Shown here: in pieces, positions 25,537 through 33,467 of the stretch | Layout of the letters: the number at the start of each line of letters is the position of its first letter | How positions within the stretch are numbered: position 1 is the stretch's first letter | Origin: Phycisphaerales bacterium | GTDB taxonomy: Bacteria; Planctomycetota; Phycisphaerae; Phycisphaerales; SM1A02 | Assembly: GCA_009691725.1 (NCBI GenBank) | Contig: SIAP01000019.1 | Span: 1-39,374 of the forward strand | Reading direction: 5' to 3' | Length of the DNA: 39,374 nt | Notes under the pieces: model-generated | The model's database searches: none | What the model was told of the DNA's origin: nothing | What the model saw: only the letters and a program-made list of their open reading frames with translations | Program-made: the position numbers and the translations under genes

Positions 25537-26478
25537 CTAGAGCGTGCAGCCGAGTTTGATGAGCAGATCGCGCGTGGCGGTTGTTCCTGCGACTTCGCTC
25601 AGTTTCTTTCCCTCGTACTCAACCCCAATCCATCCTGAGTATCCAGCAGCGCGGGCGATATCGATCATGCGGCGGTAGTCCGTTGCAGTCTCTTCGCCCG
25701 CATCGCTGAAGTCGTAACTCTTCGCGCTGAGCGCCTTCGCAAAGGGCATCATCGCGCGGACGCCTGCGTATCGATCCGCCATCGTGCCATCCTCGAGAAG
25801 AAAATTGCCAAAGTCCGGCAGCGTGCCGCAATTCTTGGCATTCACCGTGCGCATCAATCCTGCAACCCACTCACCGTCGCAGGAGATTCCGCCATGATTC
25901 TCAACAAGAACATTCAACTTCATCGGCTCGGCCAATGCACACAACTGGCCAAGCCCGTCAGCACAACAGGCTGCTTGTTCCGAGGGCGTGCCAGTGCTTC
26001 GTGCGTTGACCCGAATAGAATGACACCCCAGCGCAGCTGCGGCGTCGAGCCATCTGCGGTGCGCGAGGACCGCCCGGCGTCGCGCAGCAGTATCGACATC
26101 TCCGAGTTCGCCCTCGCCATCGCACATGATCAACAGGCTCGCGACTGCGGTATCGTCGCAGCGCTTCTTGAGTTCACTCACCCACGATCCATCGGTGGGA
26201 AGCGTCCGATAGAAGGTGCTGACGTACTCCACGGCGACGAATCCAAAAGTGCGCTGTGCGTAGGCGGGAAAATCAAGCGGCAGCAACTCACCAGCCTTCA
26301 ACATCCGGTTGAGCGACCATTGTGCCAAACTCAATCGATTCGTCACTGCGGTCACGCTTCCTTCAAGAGCAACATGTGTCGACTGTGAGGGATCGCCGAG
26401 GGAGCGGTTCCCCGCGCTTGCCGCGAGGAGAGCCAGAAGCGATTGCAGAACCGAACGCCGAGAACACTTGAGGGTCAT
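25537..26478 (-). CDS. Exported sugar-phosphate isomerase/epimerase-like TIM-barrel protein
   Basis: A 313-residue protein from ATG 26478 whose N terminus (CSRRSVLQSLLALLAASAG) looks like a Tat signal peptide, with twin Arg before a hydrophobic stretch. The rest is a xylose-isomerase-like TIM barrel: NRLSLAQWSLNRML, AVEYVSTFYRTLP, HSIRVNARSTG, LVENHGGISCDGEW, GTLPDFGNFL, AKSYDF and WIGVEYEGKKL. The Glu in VENHGG, Asp in LPDFGN and Glu in VEYEG are probable metal ligands. The substrate is unknown. It heads the train leading to threonine dehydrogenase and kbl, but a link to threonine breakdown is not shown. Confidence 0.87.
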   Translation of the reverse strand: MTLKCSRRSVLQSLLALLAASAGNRSLGDPSQSTHVALEGSVTAVTNRLSLAQWSLNRMLKAGELLPLDFPAYAQRTFGFVAVEYVSTFYRTLPTDGSWVSELKKRCDDTAVASLLIMCDGEGELGDVDTAARRRAVLAHRRWLDAAAALGCHSIRVNARSTGTPSEQAACCADGLGQLCALAEPMKLNVLVENHGGISCDGEWVAGLMRTVNAKNCGTLPDFGNFLLEDGTMADRYAGVRAMMPFAKALSAKSYDFSDAGEETATDYRRMIDIARAAGYSGWIGVEYEGKKLSEVAGTTATRDLLIKLGCTL

Positions 26479-26541
26479 GCTTGGATCTATGTGGGGAGCG
26501 GCGAAACCTGAATACTGACAGGTCATTGTTACCATCTTCCC

Positions 26542-27648
26542 ATGCCTCTGAAGAGCCTTTTTATCGTTGCGAGTTCACTCGCCATCGCACTCTCGCCCGC
26601 CGCATTGTCGCAAGGCACCCCTCCCGCGACGTCCACCGCCGACGCGGCACCAGATGCGAACATCCAAGCAGCGTTGGTCAATCTGACCGGCGAATTGAAT
26701 GCATTGCAGTCCATGAACCATGCGATCGGAAACGCTCGCGTCAACAGTGAAGATCGCCTCAACGCAATGAATGCATTCATCGCAGCGCAGAACCTAACTG
26801 AGGCGGCGCGAGACTTCGTGGTCGCAACCCAGAGTGTGCCAGCAGGCATGTCCTTCGCAGACGGCTACAAGACCGCCGTAGCGCAGGAGAAACTCCGTGG
26901 TCTGCCACAAGTCACCACGACGGATCTCGGCGCTCTCGCCACCAATGTCTCTGCGACGACAACCCTGGCACGGGAATCTTGGGATTATCAAAACAAACTC
27001 TTTGGACGGGTCGCTGCGCTTTCAGCATTCCTTCAGTCCAAGAACTTGCTCGTGGGATATCAACAGTGGGCTCCAAACTATGCAGCAAAGCAACGCGCTG
27101 CGAACACGGCGCGGTACGCAGCGGCGAATCAGAAAATGAACGACGACCAAGCTGCCTACTACCAGCACCTCGAAGCACTCCACGAACAATGGGATAAGCA
27201 ACCGCACGGCACTGGCATCGACTTCAACTACGCCTTCAGTCAAGGCGATGGCCCTGATCAAGGCGGAACCGGCGAGAGTGCGCCGAGTGGCGGAGTTGGA
27301 GACAACCCTCCCAATGTCGTGGGAGTGAACACCCCATGGCAATACACTGGTGCAGGCGGCGGGTTCTACGCGGGCGCGTACAACCAAAATGGGTACTACG
27401 GCGGCTCCACATACAACGGTTACGCCGACTCATACAACGACTTGTACGGGTATCCAGCTGGCGCAGATATGAGCGCAGCTGGATTCACACGCGCAGGAGT
27501 TCACAAGATCTGGAATCGCTCGGGCGGGAATGGGAATTCCCCAACTCCAAACGGCGTCGGAAACGGATCAAACACCGGTGGAAGAACTGGTGGAACTGAT
27601 TCCGGCGCAGGCGGCGATGCAGGCGGCGATGCGAGCCGGGGTCGCTGA
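26542..27648 (+). CDS. Secreted protein of unknown function with Gly/Tyr/Asn-rich tail
   Basis: A 368-residue protein with a signal peptide (MPLKSLFIVASSLAIALSPAALSQG). Residues about 40-215 are predicted helical with many Ala, Gln and Asn, including paired helices such as YAAKQRAANTARYAAANQKM. From about 230 the sequence is low in complexity: DGPDQGGTGESAPSGG, then GAGGGFYAGAYNQNGYYGGS, YNGYADSYNDLYGYPAG and a Gly/Asn/Asp tail. Such Tyr/Gly/Asn-rich tails occur in surface, adhesive or matrix proteins, but no family is recognised. It is divergent from the TIM-barrel gene and convergent with guaA. A 7-bp hairpin overlaps its stop codon. Confidence 0.8.
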   Translation: MPLKSLFIVASSLAIALSPAALSQGTPPATSTADAAPDANIQAALVNLTGELNALQSMNHAIGNARVNSEDRLNAMNAFIAAQNLTEAARDFVVATQSVPAGMSFADGYKTAVAQEKLRGLPQVTTTDLGALATNVSATTTLARESWDYQNKLFGRVAALSAFLQSKNLLVGYQQWAPNYAAKQRAANTARYAAANQKMNDDQAAYYQHLEALHEQWDKQPHGTGIDFNYAFSQGDGPDQGGTGESAPSGGVGDNPPNVVGVNTPWQYTGAGGGFYAGAYNQNGYYGGSTYNGYADSYNDLYGYPAGADMSAAGFTRAGVHKIWNRSGGNGNSPTPNGVGNGSNTGGRTGGTDSGAGGDAGGDASRGR

Positions 27649-27658
27649 GGGCAGCGAC
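27641..27658. terminator. Hairpin at the stop codon between convergent genes
   Basis: GTCGCTG and CAGCGAC form a perfect 7-bp stem with an AGGG loop. It overlaps the stop of the secreted-protein gene, 20 nt from the end of guaA. There is no T-run on either strand. It may mark the 3' end of both transcripts, but is not a standard intrinsic terminator. Confidence 0.35.
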
Positions 27659-27677
27659 GCTCCCTCTCTCGCCAGCG

Positions 27678-29252
27678 TTACTCCCACTCAATAGTGGCAG
27701 GTGGTTTGCTCGAGATGTCATAGACAACTCGATTGACCCCCTTCACTTCATTGATGATTCTGCTCGACACTGTCGCGAGCAATTCATATGGCAATCGCGC
27801 CCAATCTGCAGTCATGAAGTCTTGCGTCGTGACCGCGCGGATCGCAACAACCGCGTCATAGGTTCGACCATCACCCATCACTCCCACGCTGCGCACCGGG
27901 AGGAGAACTGCGAAGACCTGGTCGGTCTTGCGATACAAGTCAGCTGCGACGATCTCTTCAAGCAAGATCTCATCGCAGTCGCGCAGAATGCGCAATTGCG
28001 ATTCGGTGACCGCGCCGAGGCATCGGACTGCCAGTCCAGGTCCAGGGAACGGATGACGCCACACAATGTGCGCAGGCAATCCAAGCACTTCGCCCAGTGT
28101 GCGAACCTCATCCTTGAAGAGGTTCCGAAGTGGTTCAATGAGTTCAAACCCTAGGTCTTCAGGTAGTCCACCAACATTGTGATGCAGTTTGATGTTTGCG
28201 GCGGTGCCAGCGTGCCCGTGACCACTCTCGATCACATCTGGATAGAGCGTTCCCTGCGCAAGGTACTTCGCATCTCCCGTGATGGACTTGGCTGCCTCTC
28301 GAAACACACCAATGAATCGGTGACCGATTCGACGCCGTTTTTCCTGCGGATCAGAAATCCCATCGAGGTCGTCAAGAAACTCTTTGCGAGCATCGACCAC
28401 ACGCAGGTCGACATCGAAGTGATCCCTGAACGTGGATTCCACGAGCGCGCGTTCGCCCTTTCGCAGCAACCCGTTGTCAACAAAGATGCACACGAGTTGT
28501 TGTCCGATAGCACGCGCCAAGAGTGCGGCCACCACAGAACTGTCCACACCACCAGAGAGTCCGCAGATCACACGCGCAGTTCCAACTCGCTGCTTGATCT
28601 GCGCGCACTGATCGGTCAAGTAGTCCGCCATTCTCCACGATCCCCGACATCCACAGGATCGGAAGAGAAAGTTCCTGATGAGGTCCATGCCATGGGGCGT
28701 GTGCGTGACCTCCGGGTGAAACTGCACGCCGTAAATCCGTCGCGTGCGATCACCCACCGCTGCGAATGGGCAGGTCGGAGTCGAAGCGAGCACCTCAAAG
28801 CCATCTGGCAAGTTCATGACCTGATCGCCATGACTCATCCACACCGTTGCGTTCGATGGGATCCCCTGCATCAAGTCGGCACTCTCATGCACTTGAAGCG
28901 CCGCGCGACCATACTCGCGTGATGGAGCGCGCTCGACACGCCCACCCATGAGATCGCAGGTCAATTGCATCCCGTAGCAGATCCCCAGAACCGGAATGCC
29001 CAACTCAAAGAGCGCAGGATCGCACCGCGGCGCACCCGCATCCGAAACACTCGCTGGACCACCCGACAGAATGATTCCAACCGGCTGATGCGATCGCAAT
29101 TCCTCGACGGACGCGTCTGGGCGAATGAGCAAACTGTAGACCCCAGCTTCCCGAACTCGCCGTGCGATCAATTGCGCGTACTGGCTGCCGAAGTCGAGAA
29201 TGAGGACGGTTTCAGATTGCGCTTGCGATCGATGAAGTGCGGATGCAGTCAT
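27678..29252 (-). CDS. guaA: GMP synthase (glutamine-hydrolysing)
   Basis: It converts XMP to GMP with glutamine and ATP. The 524-residue protein has an N-terminal glutaminase with Cys92 in GICYGMQ and a [11 protein letters not shown] His/Glu motif. The ATP pyrophosphatase PP-loop GLSGGVDSS lies near 236. The C-terminal dimerisation domain ends [11 protein letters not shown], the conserved XMP-binding tail. ATG 29252 is chosen by alignment to the family ([13 protein letters not shown] close to the N terminus). The frame stays open to 29315. No Shine-Dalgarno site is seen. It is divergent from the lipoprotein gene, with a 90-bp gap. Confidence 0.97.
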   Translation of the reverse strand: MTASALHRSQAQSETVLILDFGSQYAQLIARRVREAGVYSLLIRPDASVEELRSHQPVGIILSGGPASVSDAGAPRCDPALFELGIPVLGICYGMQLTCDLMGGRVERAPSREYGRAALQVHESADLMQGIPSNATVWMSHGDQVMNLPDGFEVLASTPTCPFAAVGDRTRRIYGVQFHPEVTHTPHGMDLIRNFLFRSCGCRGSWRMADYLTDQCAQIKQRVGTARVICGLSGGVDSSVVAALLARAIGQQLVCIFVDNGLLRKGERALVESTFRDHFDVDLRVVDARKEFLDDLDGISDPQEKRRRIGHRFIGVFREAAKSITGDAKYLAQGTLYPDVIESGHGHAGTAANIKLHHNVGGLPEDLGFELIEPLRNLFKDEVRTLGEVLGLPAHIVWRHPFPGPGLAVRCLGAVTESQLRILRDCDEILLEEIVAADLYRKTDQVFAVLLPVRSVGVMGDGRTYDAVVAIRAVTTQDFMTADWARLPYELLATVSSRIINEVKGVNRVVYDISSKPPATIEWE

Positions 29253-29342
29253 GGTGGTGTCTGTGGTCGAGCGAAGGATGCTAACGATCATTCCTGTATG
29301 CTCGTGATGGTGCAATGCAGTTCATCCACGACCTCTCCACAC

Positions 29343-29735
29343 ATGCGATGCACGCTCGGTCCGCTCGCACTGTTGGCACTCGTCGCAGCGTTGGGATGTG
29401 CACCAAGCGCGACTGAAGGCGGTTTCGCAAGCCCCGCTCCGGGCGCTCGCATCTATGCCATCGAGGACGCTGTCAAGTTCAACCAGCGCAGCCAGATCCC
29501 CAACATCGTCGAATGCCTCTGCAGCGACGACGACCTCTTGCGGTATATGGCGATCGGTGCACTCCAGCGAATGACCGGACAGGATTTGGGCTATCAATTC
29601 GATGATCCAGACCCTCTTCGTTTCGTGGCGTACAAGCGATGGCAGCAGTGGACGATCGACGAAAAGCTCGCCCCCCCACAACGCGAATATGCGTCGACGA
29701 TCTATCCGCCAGCTCGCACTCGACCGCAATGGTGA
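29343..29735 (+). CDS. Small lipoprotein with HEAT-like segment
   Basis: A 130-residue protein from ATG 29343 with a lipoprotein signal: hydrophobic stretch LGPLALLALVAALGC, with lipobox AALGC or ALGC. Residues 45-105 look like one HEAT-type unit: IPNIVECLCSDDDLLRYMAI, then GALQRMTGQDLGYQFDDPD and AYKRWQQWTIDEK. The last part is a pattern I associate with planctomycete envelope proteins, from memory. The mature protein should be anchored to a membrane. ATG 29307 is an alternative start. It ends four nt before the RsbW-like gene, which suggests one transcript with the kinase, STAS and permease genes. Confidence 0.78.
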   Translation: MRCTLGPLALLALVAALGCAPSATEGGFASPAPGARIYAIEDAVKFNQRSQIPNIVECLCSDDDLLRYMAIGALQRMTGQDLGYQFDDPDPLRFVAYKRWQQWTIDEKLAPPQREYASTIYPPARTRPQW

Positions 29736-29739
29736 AACG

Positions 29740-30210
29740 ATGGAGCGCGAACCAGAAATCAGCATTCGACTCTTCAGCGACCCCCAGTTGCTCGCTCCTG
29801 TGCGCGCACTCATGGACACCCTTGCGAAATCCGTGGGGTTTGGCGAGAAATCACGAGGGCTCTTGACCCTCGCGCTCGATGAAGCACTCGCCAACGTCAT
29901 TCGACATGGCTACAAAGAACGCACGGACGAAATGATTTGGCTCAATCTGTGGCGACTTCGGGACCCAGTCGGGATCCGCATCGTCCTCGAAGACTTGGGG
30001 CGATCGGTCGATCCCGCCATGATCAAGGGGCGCGAGCTCGACGATGTTCGCCCCGGCGGGCTCGGGGTTCACATCATCCGAGAGACAATGAATGAAAGCC
30101 GCTGGGAGAATCGCCCCGGCGGCGGCATGCGGCTCACCCTGACCAAGTTGCTCTCGCCAGAAGAACGACAAGATTCGTCGACTTCTCAATCTGAGAACAC
30201 CCGTCCGTGA
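29740..30210 (+). CDS. RsbW-like anti-sigma/serine kinase (HATPase_c_2)
   Basis: A 156-residue GHKL-fold ATP-binding protein. The N box is ALDEALANVIRHGY (Glu48, Asn52). The G1 box is EDLGRSVDP (Asp85, Gly87), and the G2 box GGLGVHIIRETMN (106-118) is followed by a GGGMRLTLTK strand. In the known family such kinases hold a sigma factor and phosphorylate a STAS partner on serine; others act in partner switches without a sigma factor. The next gene encodes a STAS protein and overlaps it by four bases (GTGA). No sigma factor or PP2C phosphatase gene is in the window, so the output is unknown. Confidence 0.9.
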   Translation: MEREPEISIRLFSDPQLLAPVRALMDTLAKSVGFGEKSRGLLTLALDEALANVIRHGYKERTDEMIWLNLWRLRDPVGIRIVLEDLGRSVDPAMIKGRELDDVRPGGLGVHIIRETMNESRWENRPGGGMRLTLTKLLSPEERQDSSTSQSENTRP

Positions 30211-30548
30211 CTCACGAACTCCTCATCGCACAAACTGTCACCGGCGATGCCATCGTCCTGCGCCCCGGCGGCGACATCGATATGGCTCGCGCACCCTCCG
30301 TGCGCAAGGCGGTCGCGGAAGTCATGCGGACTCGCCCGCAGAAACTCATCATCGATCTGTCGAGCGTTTCGTACATGGATTCCAGTGGCATTGCGACCTT
30401 GGTGGAGGCGCTCCAACATGCCATGCGCAACAAGATGAAGTTTGTCCTTGTTGGGATCACGCCACGCGTCAAGAGTGCCTTTGAAATCTCGAGATTGCTC
30501 GGGCTTTTCACGAGTGCTCCGACGCTTGAAGATGCCCTCAGACTCTGA
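30207..30548 (+). CDS. STAS-domain anti-anti-sigma factor-like protein
   Basis: A 113-residue single STAS domain. The motif IIDLSSVSYMDSSGIATLV carries Asp58 and Ser59-Ser60, the position phosphorylated in SpoIIAA/RsbV. It is followed by FVLVGITPRVKSAFEISRLLGLF, as in RsbV-type antagonists. GTG 30207 overlaps the kinase stop, so the two are probably co-translated. The next gene is an MlaE-like permease. In E. coli the Mla transporter has a STAS subunit, MlaB, so two roles fit: antagonist of the upstream kinase, or a transporter subunit. The intact serine favours the first without excluding the second. Confidence 0.9.
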   Translation: MTHELLIAQTVTGDAIVLRPGGDIDMARAPSVRKAVAEVMRTRPQKLIIDLSSVSYMDSSGIATLVEALQHAMRNKMKFVLVGITPRVKSAFEISRLLGLFTSAPTLEDALRL

Positions 30549-30558
30549 TGCCCACAAC

Positions 30559-31389
30559 ATGAGCACTGCCGTCAGACCCTCCCTCTTTGCAGCACTGGTG
30601 AACCGCTACTGGGAAATCTGGGCGGAAGTTCTCGGCTTGATCGGATCGTGGGCACACCTGCTTTTCGATGTCTTGGTGTGGGTGGTTCGAGCCCTGATTC
30701 AGCGTCGTGCTCGATTTGGCGCGCAAGCACTCGCCGTGCAATTCGTGCGGGTCGGCACTCGGTCGATTGGCATCGTGCTGTTGGTGTCGGGTTGCATTGG
30801 AGTCATCTTGGCGTTGCAGACCGCGCCGAGTCTCGAGCAACTCGGACAAACTGACAAGGTGGCAAACTTGGTGGGCGTCGCAGTCTTTCGTGAACTCGGT
30901 CCATTGATTGCTGCAATCGTGCTGACTGGATTCGCTGGTGCGTCGATCGCTGCGGAACTCGGCACCATGACAGTTGGCGAGGAGATCGAGGCGCTTGAGG
31001 CGATGGCGCTCAACCCAATTCGCTTCCTCGTGATGCCACGCGTGATCGCGACCGCGGTGAGCCTTCTCGTACTCACAGTCTTTGCCGATATCTGTTCAGT
31101 CTTCTTTGGCGGTGTGGTTGGCGTTCTCTTTCTCGAGATCCCGTACGAGGTGTACAAGGCCAACACCCTCATGCAGTTGTGCCCGATGGACTTCAACACT
31201 GGGCTCGTCAAGGCCGTCGTCTTTGGGACGATGCTTGGGTTGATCGCCTGTACCAATGGCTTGCGCGCGACTGGCGGCGCGGCAGGCGTCGGTCGCGCCA
31301 CCACCAACACCGTGGTGCAAACCACAGTGGCGATCGTGATCGCCGATCTCATGTTTTCGGCACTCTTCTTCAGGCTTGGATGGAACTAG
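30559..31389 (+). CDS. MlaE-family ABC transporter permease
   Basis: A 276-residue integral membrane protein of the MlaE/Ttg2B (DUF140) family, permeases that move phospholipid or hydrophobic compounds between inner and outer membranes. Family stretches seen are LQTAPSLEQLGQTDKVANLV, FRELGPLIAAIVLTGFAGA, ELGTMTVGEEIEALEAMALN and RFLVMPRVIA, with about five membrane spans. ATG 30559 follows the STAS stop; ATG 30532 would overlap that gene by 17 bases. The usual partners, MlaF ATPase and MlaD MCE protein, are not next to it: dprA converges just downstream. They must lie elsewhere if it works as a transporter. Confidence 0.92.
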   Translation: MSTAVRPSLFAALVNRYWEIWAEVLGLIGSWAHLLFDVLVWVVRALIQRRARFGAQALAVQFVRVGTRSIGIVLLVSGCIGVILALQTAPSLEQLGQTDKVANLVGVAVFRELGPLIAAIVLTGFAGASIAAELGTMTVGEEIEALEAMALNPIRFLVMPRVIATAVSLLVLTVFADICSVFFGGVVGVLFLEIPYEVYKANTLMQLCPMDFNTGLVKAVVFGTMLGLIACTNGLRATGGAAGVGRATTNTVVQTTVAIVIADLMFSALFFRLGWN

Positions 31390-31420
31390 AAGAAACATGC
31401 AGACTTCCAGGCGGGCACTC

Positions 31421-32410
31421 TCACGCACTGCGTGAACGAATCCTCGGCGGATCGAATCCCGCTGCTCCAAGCGCCTGTGCTCCCTCAATGGTCGTTGCGT
31501 GAGTGATGAGATGATTGAGCACATCGTCCGGTGTCTCGACAAGGCTTGCTTGCATCGACTGAATGAGTTGATGGCATCCCGCAGAACGTCCCGAGTGCAC
31601 TGGACCGGGAAGCGCCATGCATAATCGGTTGAGTTCGCAGGCGATGTTCGCTGTGATGATCGCGCCGGATCGTGTTGCGGCTTCGATGACCAAGGTTCCA
31701 AGGGACATTCCTGCGATGATTCGGTTGCGACTGGGAAAGCGATCGGGTGTGGCGGCTGCCTGCATCGGACACTCACTCACGACCGCGCCTCCCGCAGCGA
31801 CGATCTCATCGAGAAGCTCGATGTGTTCTGGCGGGTACGGATCGGCGAGTCCCCCGCCAACAATGGCGATGGTGCGTCCCTCCGCTCGGAGCGTTCCGCG
31901 ATGCGCCTCTGCATCGATGCCTCGCGCCGCCCCAGAGACGACGGCGACCTCGCAGGCAGCGAGCCCCGCGGCGAAGCGACCCGCCTGCTCGATTCCGTAC
32001 GCGCTTGACCTTCTCGCACCCACGATCGCAACCGACCACACATCACTGGGCAGAAACGAGCCGCGGACCCACAGTGCGATCGGCGGATCAATCGTCGCTG
32101 CGAGCATCGTGGGATAGTCACAGTCCATCCGCACGACGAGCGCGGTTCCCAACGCGTCCATCAATCGACGCTGCTCATCCGGATCGCTGCGCGCCAACCG
32201 TTCGCGCATGAGCGATGCGCCGCTTCCCGCACCCGCTTCCACCGATTCCAGCAGGGCTTCGAGTCGCCGACCGCCGAGAGCTGCTTCCGAGTCGAGCGAA
32301 TCAAGTCCCCCAACCATCACAGCCGCAGATCGCCACGCCCGAGGGCCGCGATCAAGCGCTTGCGCCGCGCGGAGCGTGCCATCATTGAGATCTTGTATCG
32401 CCCTAGGCAT
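31421..32410 (-). CDS. dprA: DNA-processing protein DprA
   Basis: DprA binds incoming single-stranded DNA and loads RecA during natural transformation. The 329-residue protein has the Rossmann-like DprA core: WSVAIVGARRSSAYGIEQAG, VVSGAARGIDAEAHRGTLR, TIAIVGGGLADPYPPEH, FPSRNRIIAGMSLGTLVIEA and RSGAIITANIACELNR. A SAM-like helical segment lies before it. The C-terminal winged helix seen in many DprA proteins is short or missing. ATG 32410 has GAGGTGA three nt upstream. It is the last of a minus-strand train after mdh and two unknown genes, 47 nt from the membrane-protein gene. Confidence 0.93.
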   Translation of the reverse strand: MPRAIQDLNDGTLRAAQALDRGPRAWRSAAVMVGGLDSLDSEAALGGRRLEALLESVEAGAGSGASLMRERLARSDPDEQRRLMDALGTALVVRMDCDYPTMLAATIDPPIALWVRGSFLPSDVWSVAIVGARRSSAYGIEQAGRFAAGLAACEVAVVSGAARGIDAEAHRGTLRAEGRTIAIVGGGLADPYPPEHIELLDEIVAAGGAVVSECPMQAAATPDRFPSRNRIIAGMSLGTLVIEAATRSGAIITANIACELNRLCMALPGPVHSGRSAGCHQLIQSMQASLVETPDDVLNHLITHATTIEGAQALGAAGFDPPRIRSRSA

Positions 32411-32457
32411 TGTTCACCTCGGGCAGAACATAGAGCTGCGCCAACCGACCCGCGAAA

Positions 32458-32949
32458 TCAGATCGGTTTTTCTTGGATGCGATTCGTTGGGCCAAGGATC
32501 AACCCAAGGAAGATCGAAAATGCGCCGACAGCAATCACCCAGAGCCTCTGGGGACCAAGAGTCCAACGCGAAAGCAGCGTGTCTGGATAGGGTTCTGGTT
32601 CGTAGACGGGCGGAGTCACACTTGCTTCGATCCAATCGCTGGGAGTGGCATCAATCGACGTCGCAATCAGGAGCGCAGTCTCCCCGCGTGGCATGAGATT
32701 GAGTTGACTTGCGGCAAGGCGACGAACAAGACCATGATCCCCCGCCTTCAAGTCATCCAAGAACCGAGAGCACGCTTCCATCCGAGCGAAGTTGTGTTGT
32801 TCGGCGAAGCGAATGGTCTGCAACTGCCCGCGCATCTCGTGCACCTTGTCTGCCTCCGGGATGACTGCAGCGGAAACGATGAGCGCGATTCCCGCGACGA
32901 GAAAAAGCCACCCAGGATCTGGATTGAAGAACGGGAGAGAAACACGCAT
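32458..32949 (-). CDS. Two-span membrane protein of unknown function
   Basis: From ATG 32949 this gives 163 residues: MRVSLPFFNPDPGW, a first span WLFLVAGIALIVSAAVIP, a charged middle helix (ADKVHEMRGQLQTIRFAEQ, coiled-coil-like) and then AASQLNLMPRGETALLI. A proline-rich patch (SVTPPVYEPEPYPD) precedes a second span LWVIAVGAFSIFLGLILG. No family is recognised. The frame continues upstream: ATG 33066 would add 39 Arg-rich residues and overlap the preceding gene by 32 bases. No start has a ribosome site. It lies between an unknown gene and dprA. Confidence 0.72.
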   Translation of the reverse strand: MRVSLPFFNPDPGWLFLVAGIALIVSAAVIPEADKVHEMRGQLQTIRFAEQHNFARMEACSRFLDDLKAGDHGLVRRLAASQLNLMPRGETALLIATSIDATPSDWIEASVTPPVYEPEPYPDTLLSRWTLGPQRLWVIAVGAFSIFLGLILGPTNRIQEKPI

Positions 32950-33034
32950 CCATTGTCGAATCGGCAATTCACCCGCCGGAAAGTGAAGAATCCCCGCATG
33001 ATTGCGTCGTCGGATGATCCGCGCAAGTCCTCGT

Positions 33035-33448
33035 TCAGCCCCCCGGGCTTGGTTCGCCACCCGCATCCATCGAGTCGAGGATTTGTCGCAGTTGCACGCG
33101 CATTGCAGGTGCCCCCCAGAGCAAGTCGTACTCAACACGCCAGTTACACCGTTGCACGCGGCACTGTCCCGAAAAAACAAATGGGGCGTTGGTCAGCACG
33201 AGCGTGCAAGAATCGAAAGAGCAGTCAACAAAGGCGTTCCCAGCAAGATGGATCGTCTGTGCAACAAACGATCGCTTCTCGTGGCGTGTCAATTGGATTT
33301 GTGCAGATTGGTTTGCCGAATTCGCGGGACTCCCGCCGGCAGGCGGAGGTTGTGGACTCCCACCAGCAGGTTTGTCCGCGCCTCCCTCGGATCCGAGGCT
33401 CCATGGACCACCCGCGCTCAATCGAAGTTCTCTCTGGGATTCACTCAT
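33035..33448 (-). CDS. Unknown cytoplasmic protein with Cys-rich beta segment
   Basis: A 137-residue protein from ATG 33448, which has a clear AAGGAGA five nt upstream. The N-terminal 50 residues are Gly/Pro/Ser-rich (GGSPQPPPAGGSPANSANQ) and probably disordered. The rest, from about 55, alternates short beta-like strands with cysteines (FVDCSFDSCTLVL, FSGQCRVQRCNWRVEYDLLW), reminiscent of the first coils of a right-handed beta-helix. No family is recognised and no signal peptide is seen. It follows mdh by 19 nt and precedes the two-span membrane protein. Confidence 0.78.
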   Translation of the reverse strand: MSESQRELRLSAGGPWSLGSEGGADKPAGGSPQPPPAGGSPANSANQSAQIQLTRHEKRSFVAQTIHLAGNAFVDCSFDSCTLVLTNAPFVFSGQCRVQRCNWRVEYDLLWGAPAMRVQLRQILDSMDAGGEPSPGG

Positions 33449-33467
33449 GACTGTCTCCTTGACGAAA

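Noticed and set aside
30207-30548. Calling the STAS protein MlaB
   Set aside because: Its DSSG serine and C-terminal half fit RsbV-type antagonists, and a kinase precedes it. The transporter-subunit role is kept only as a hypothesis.
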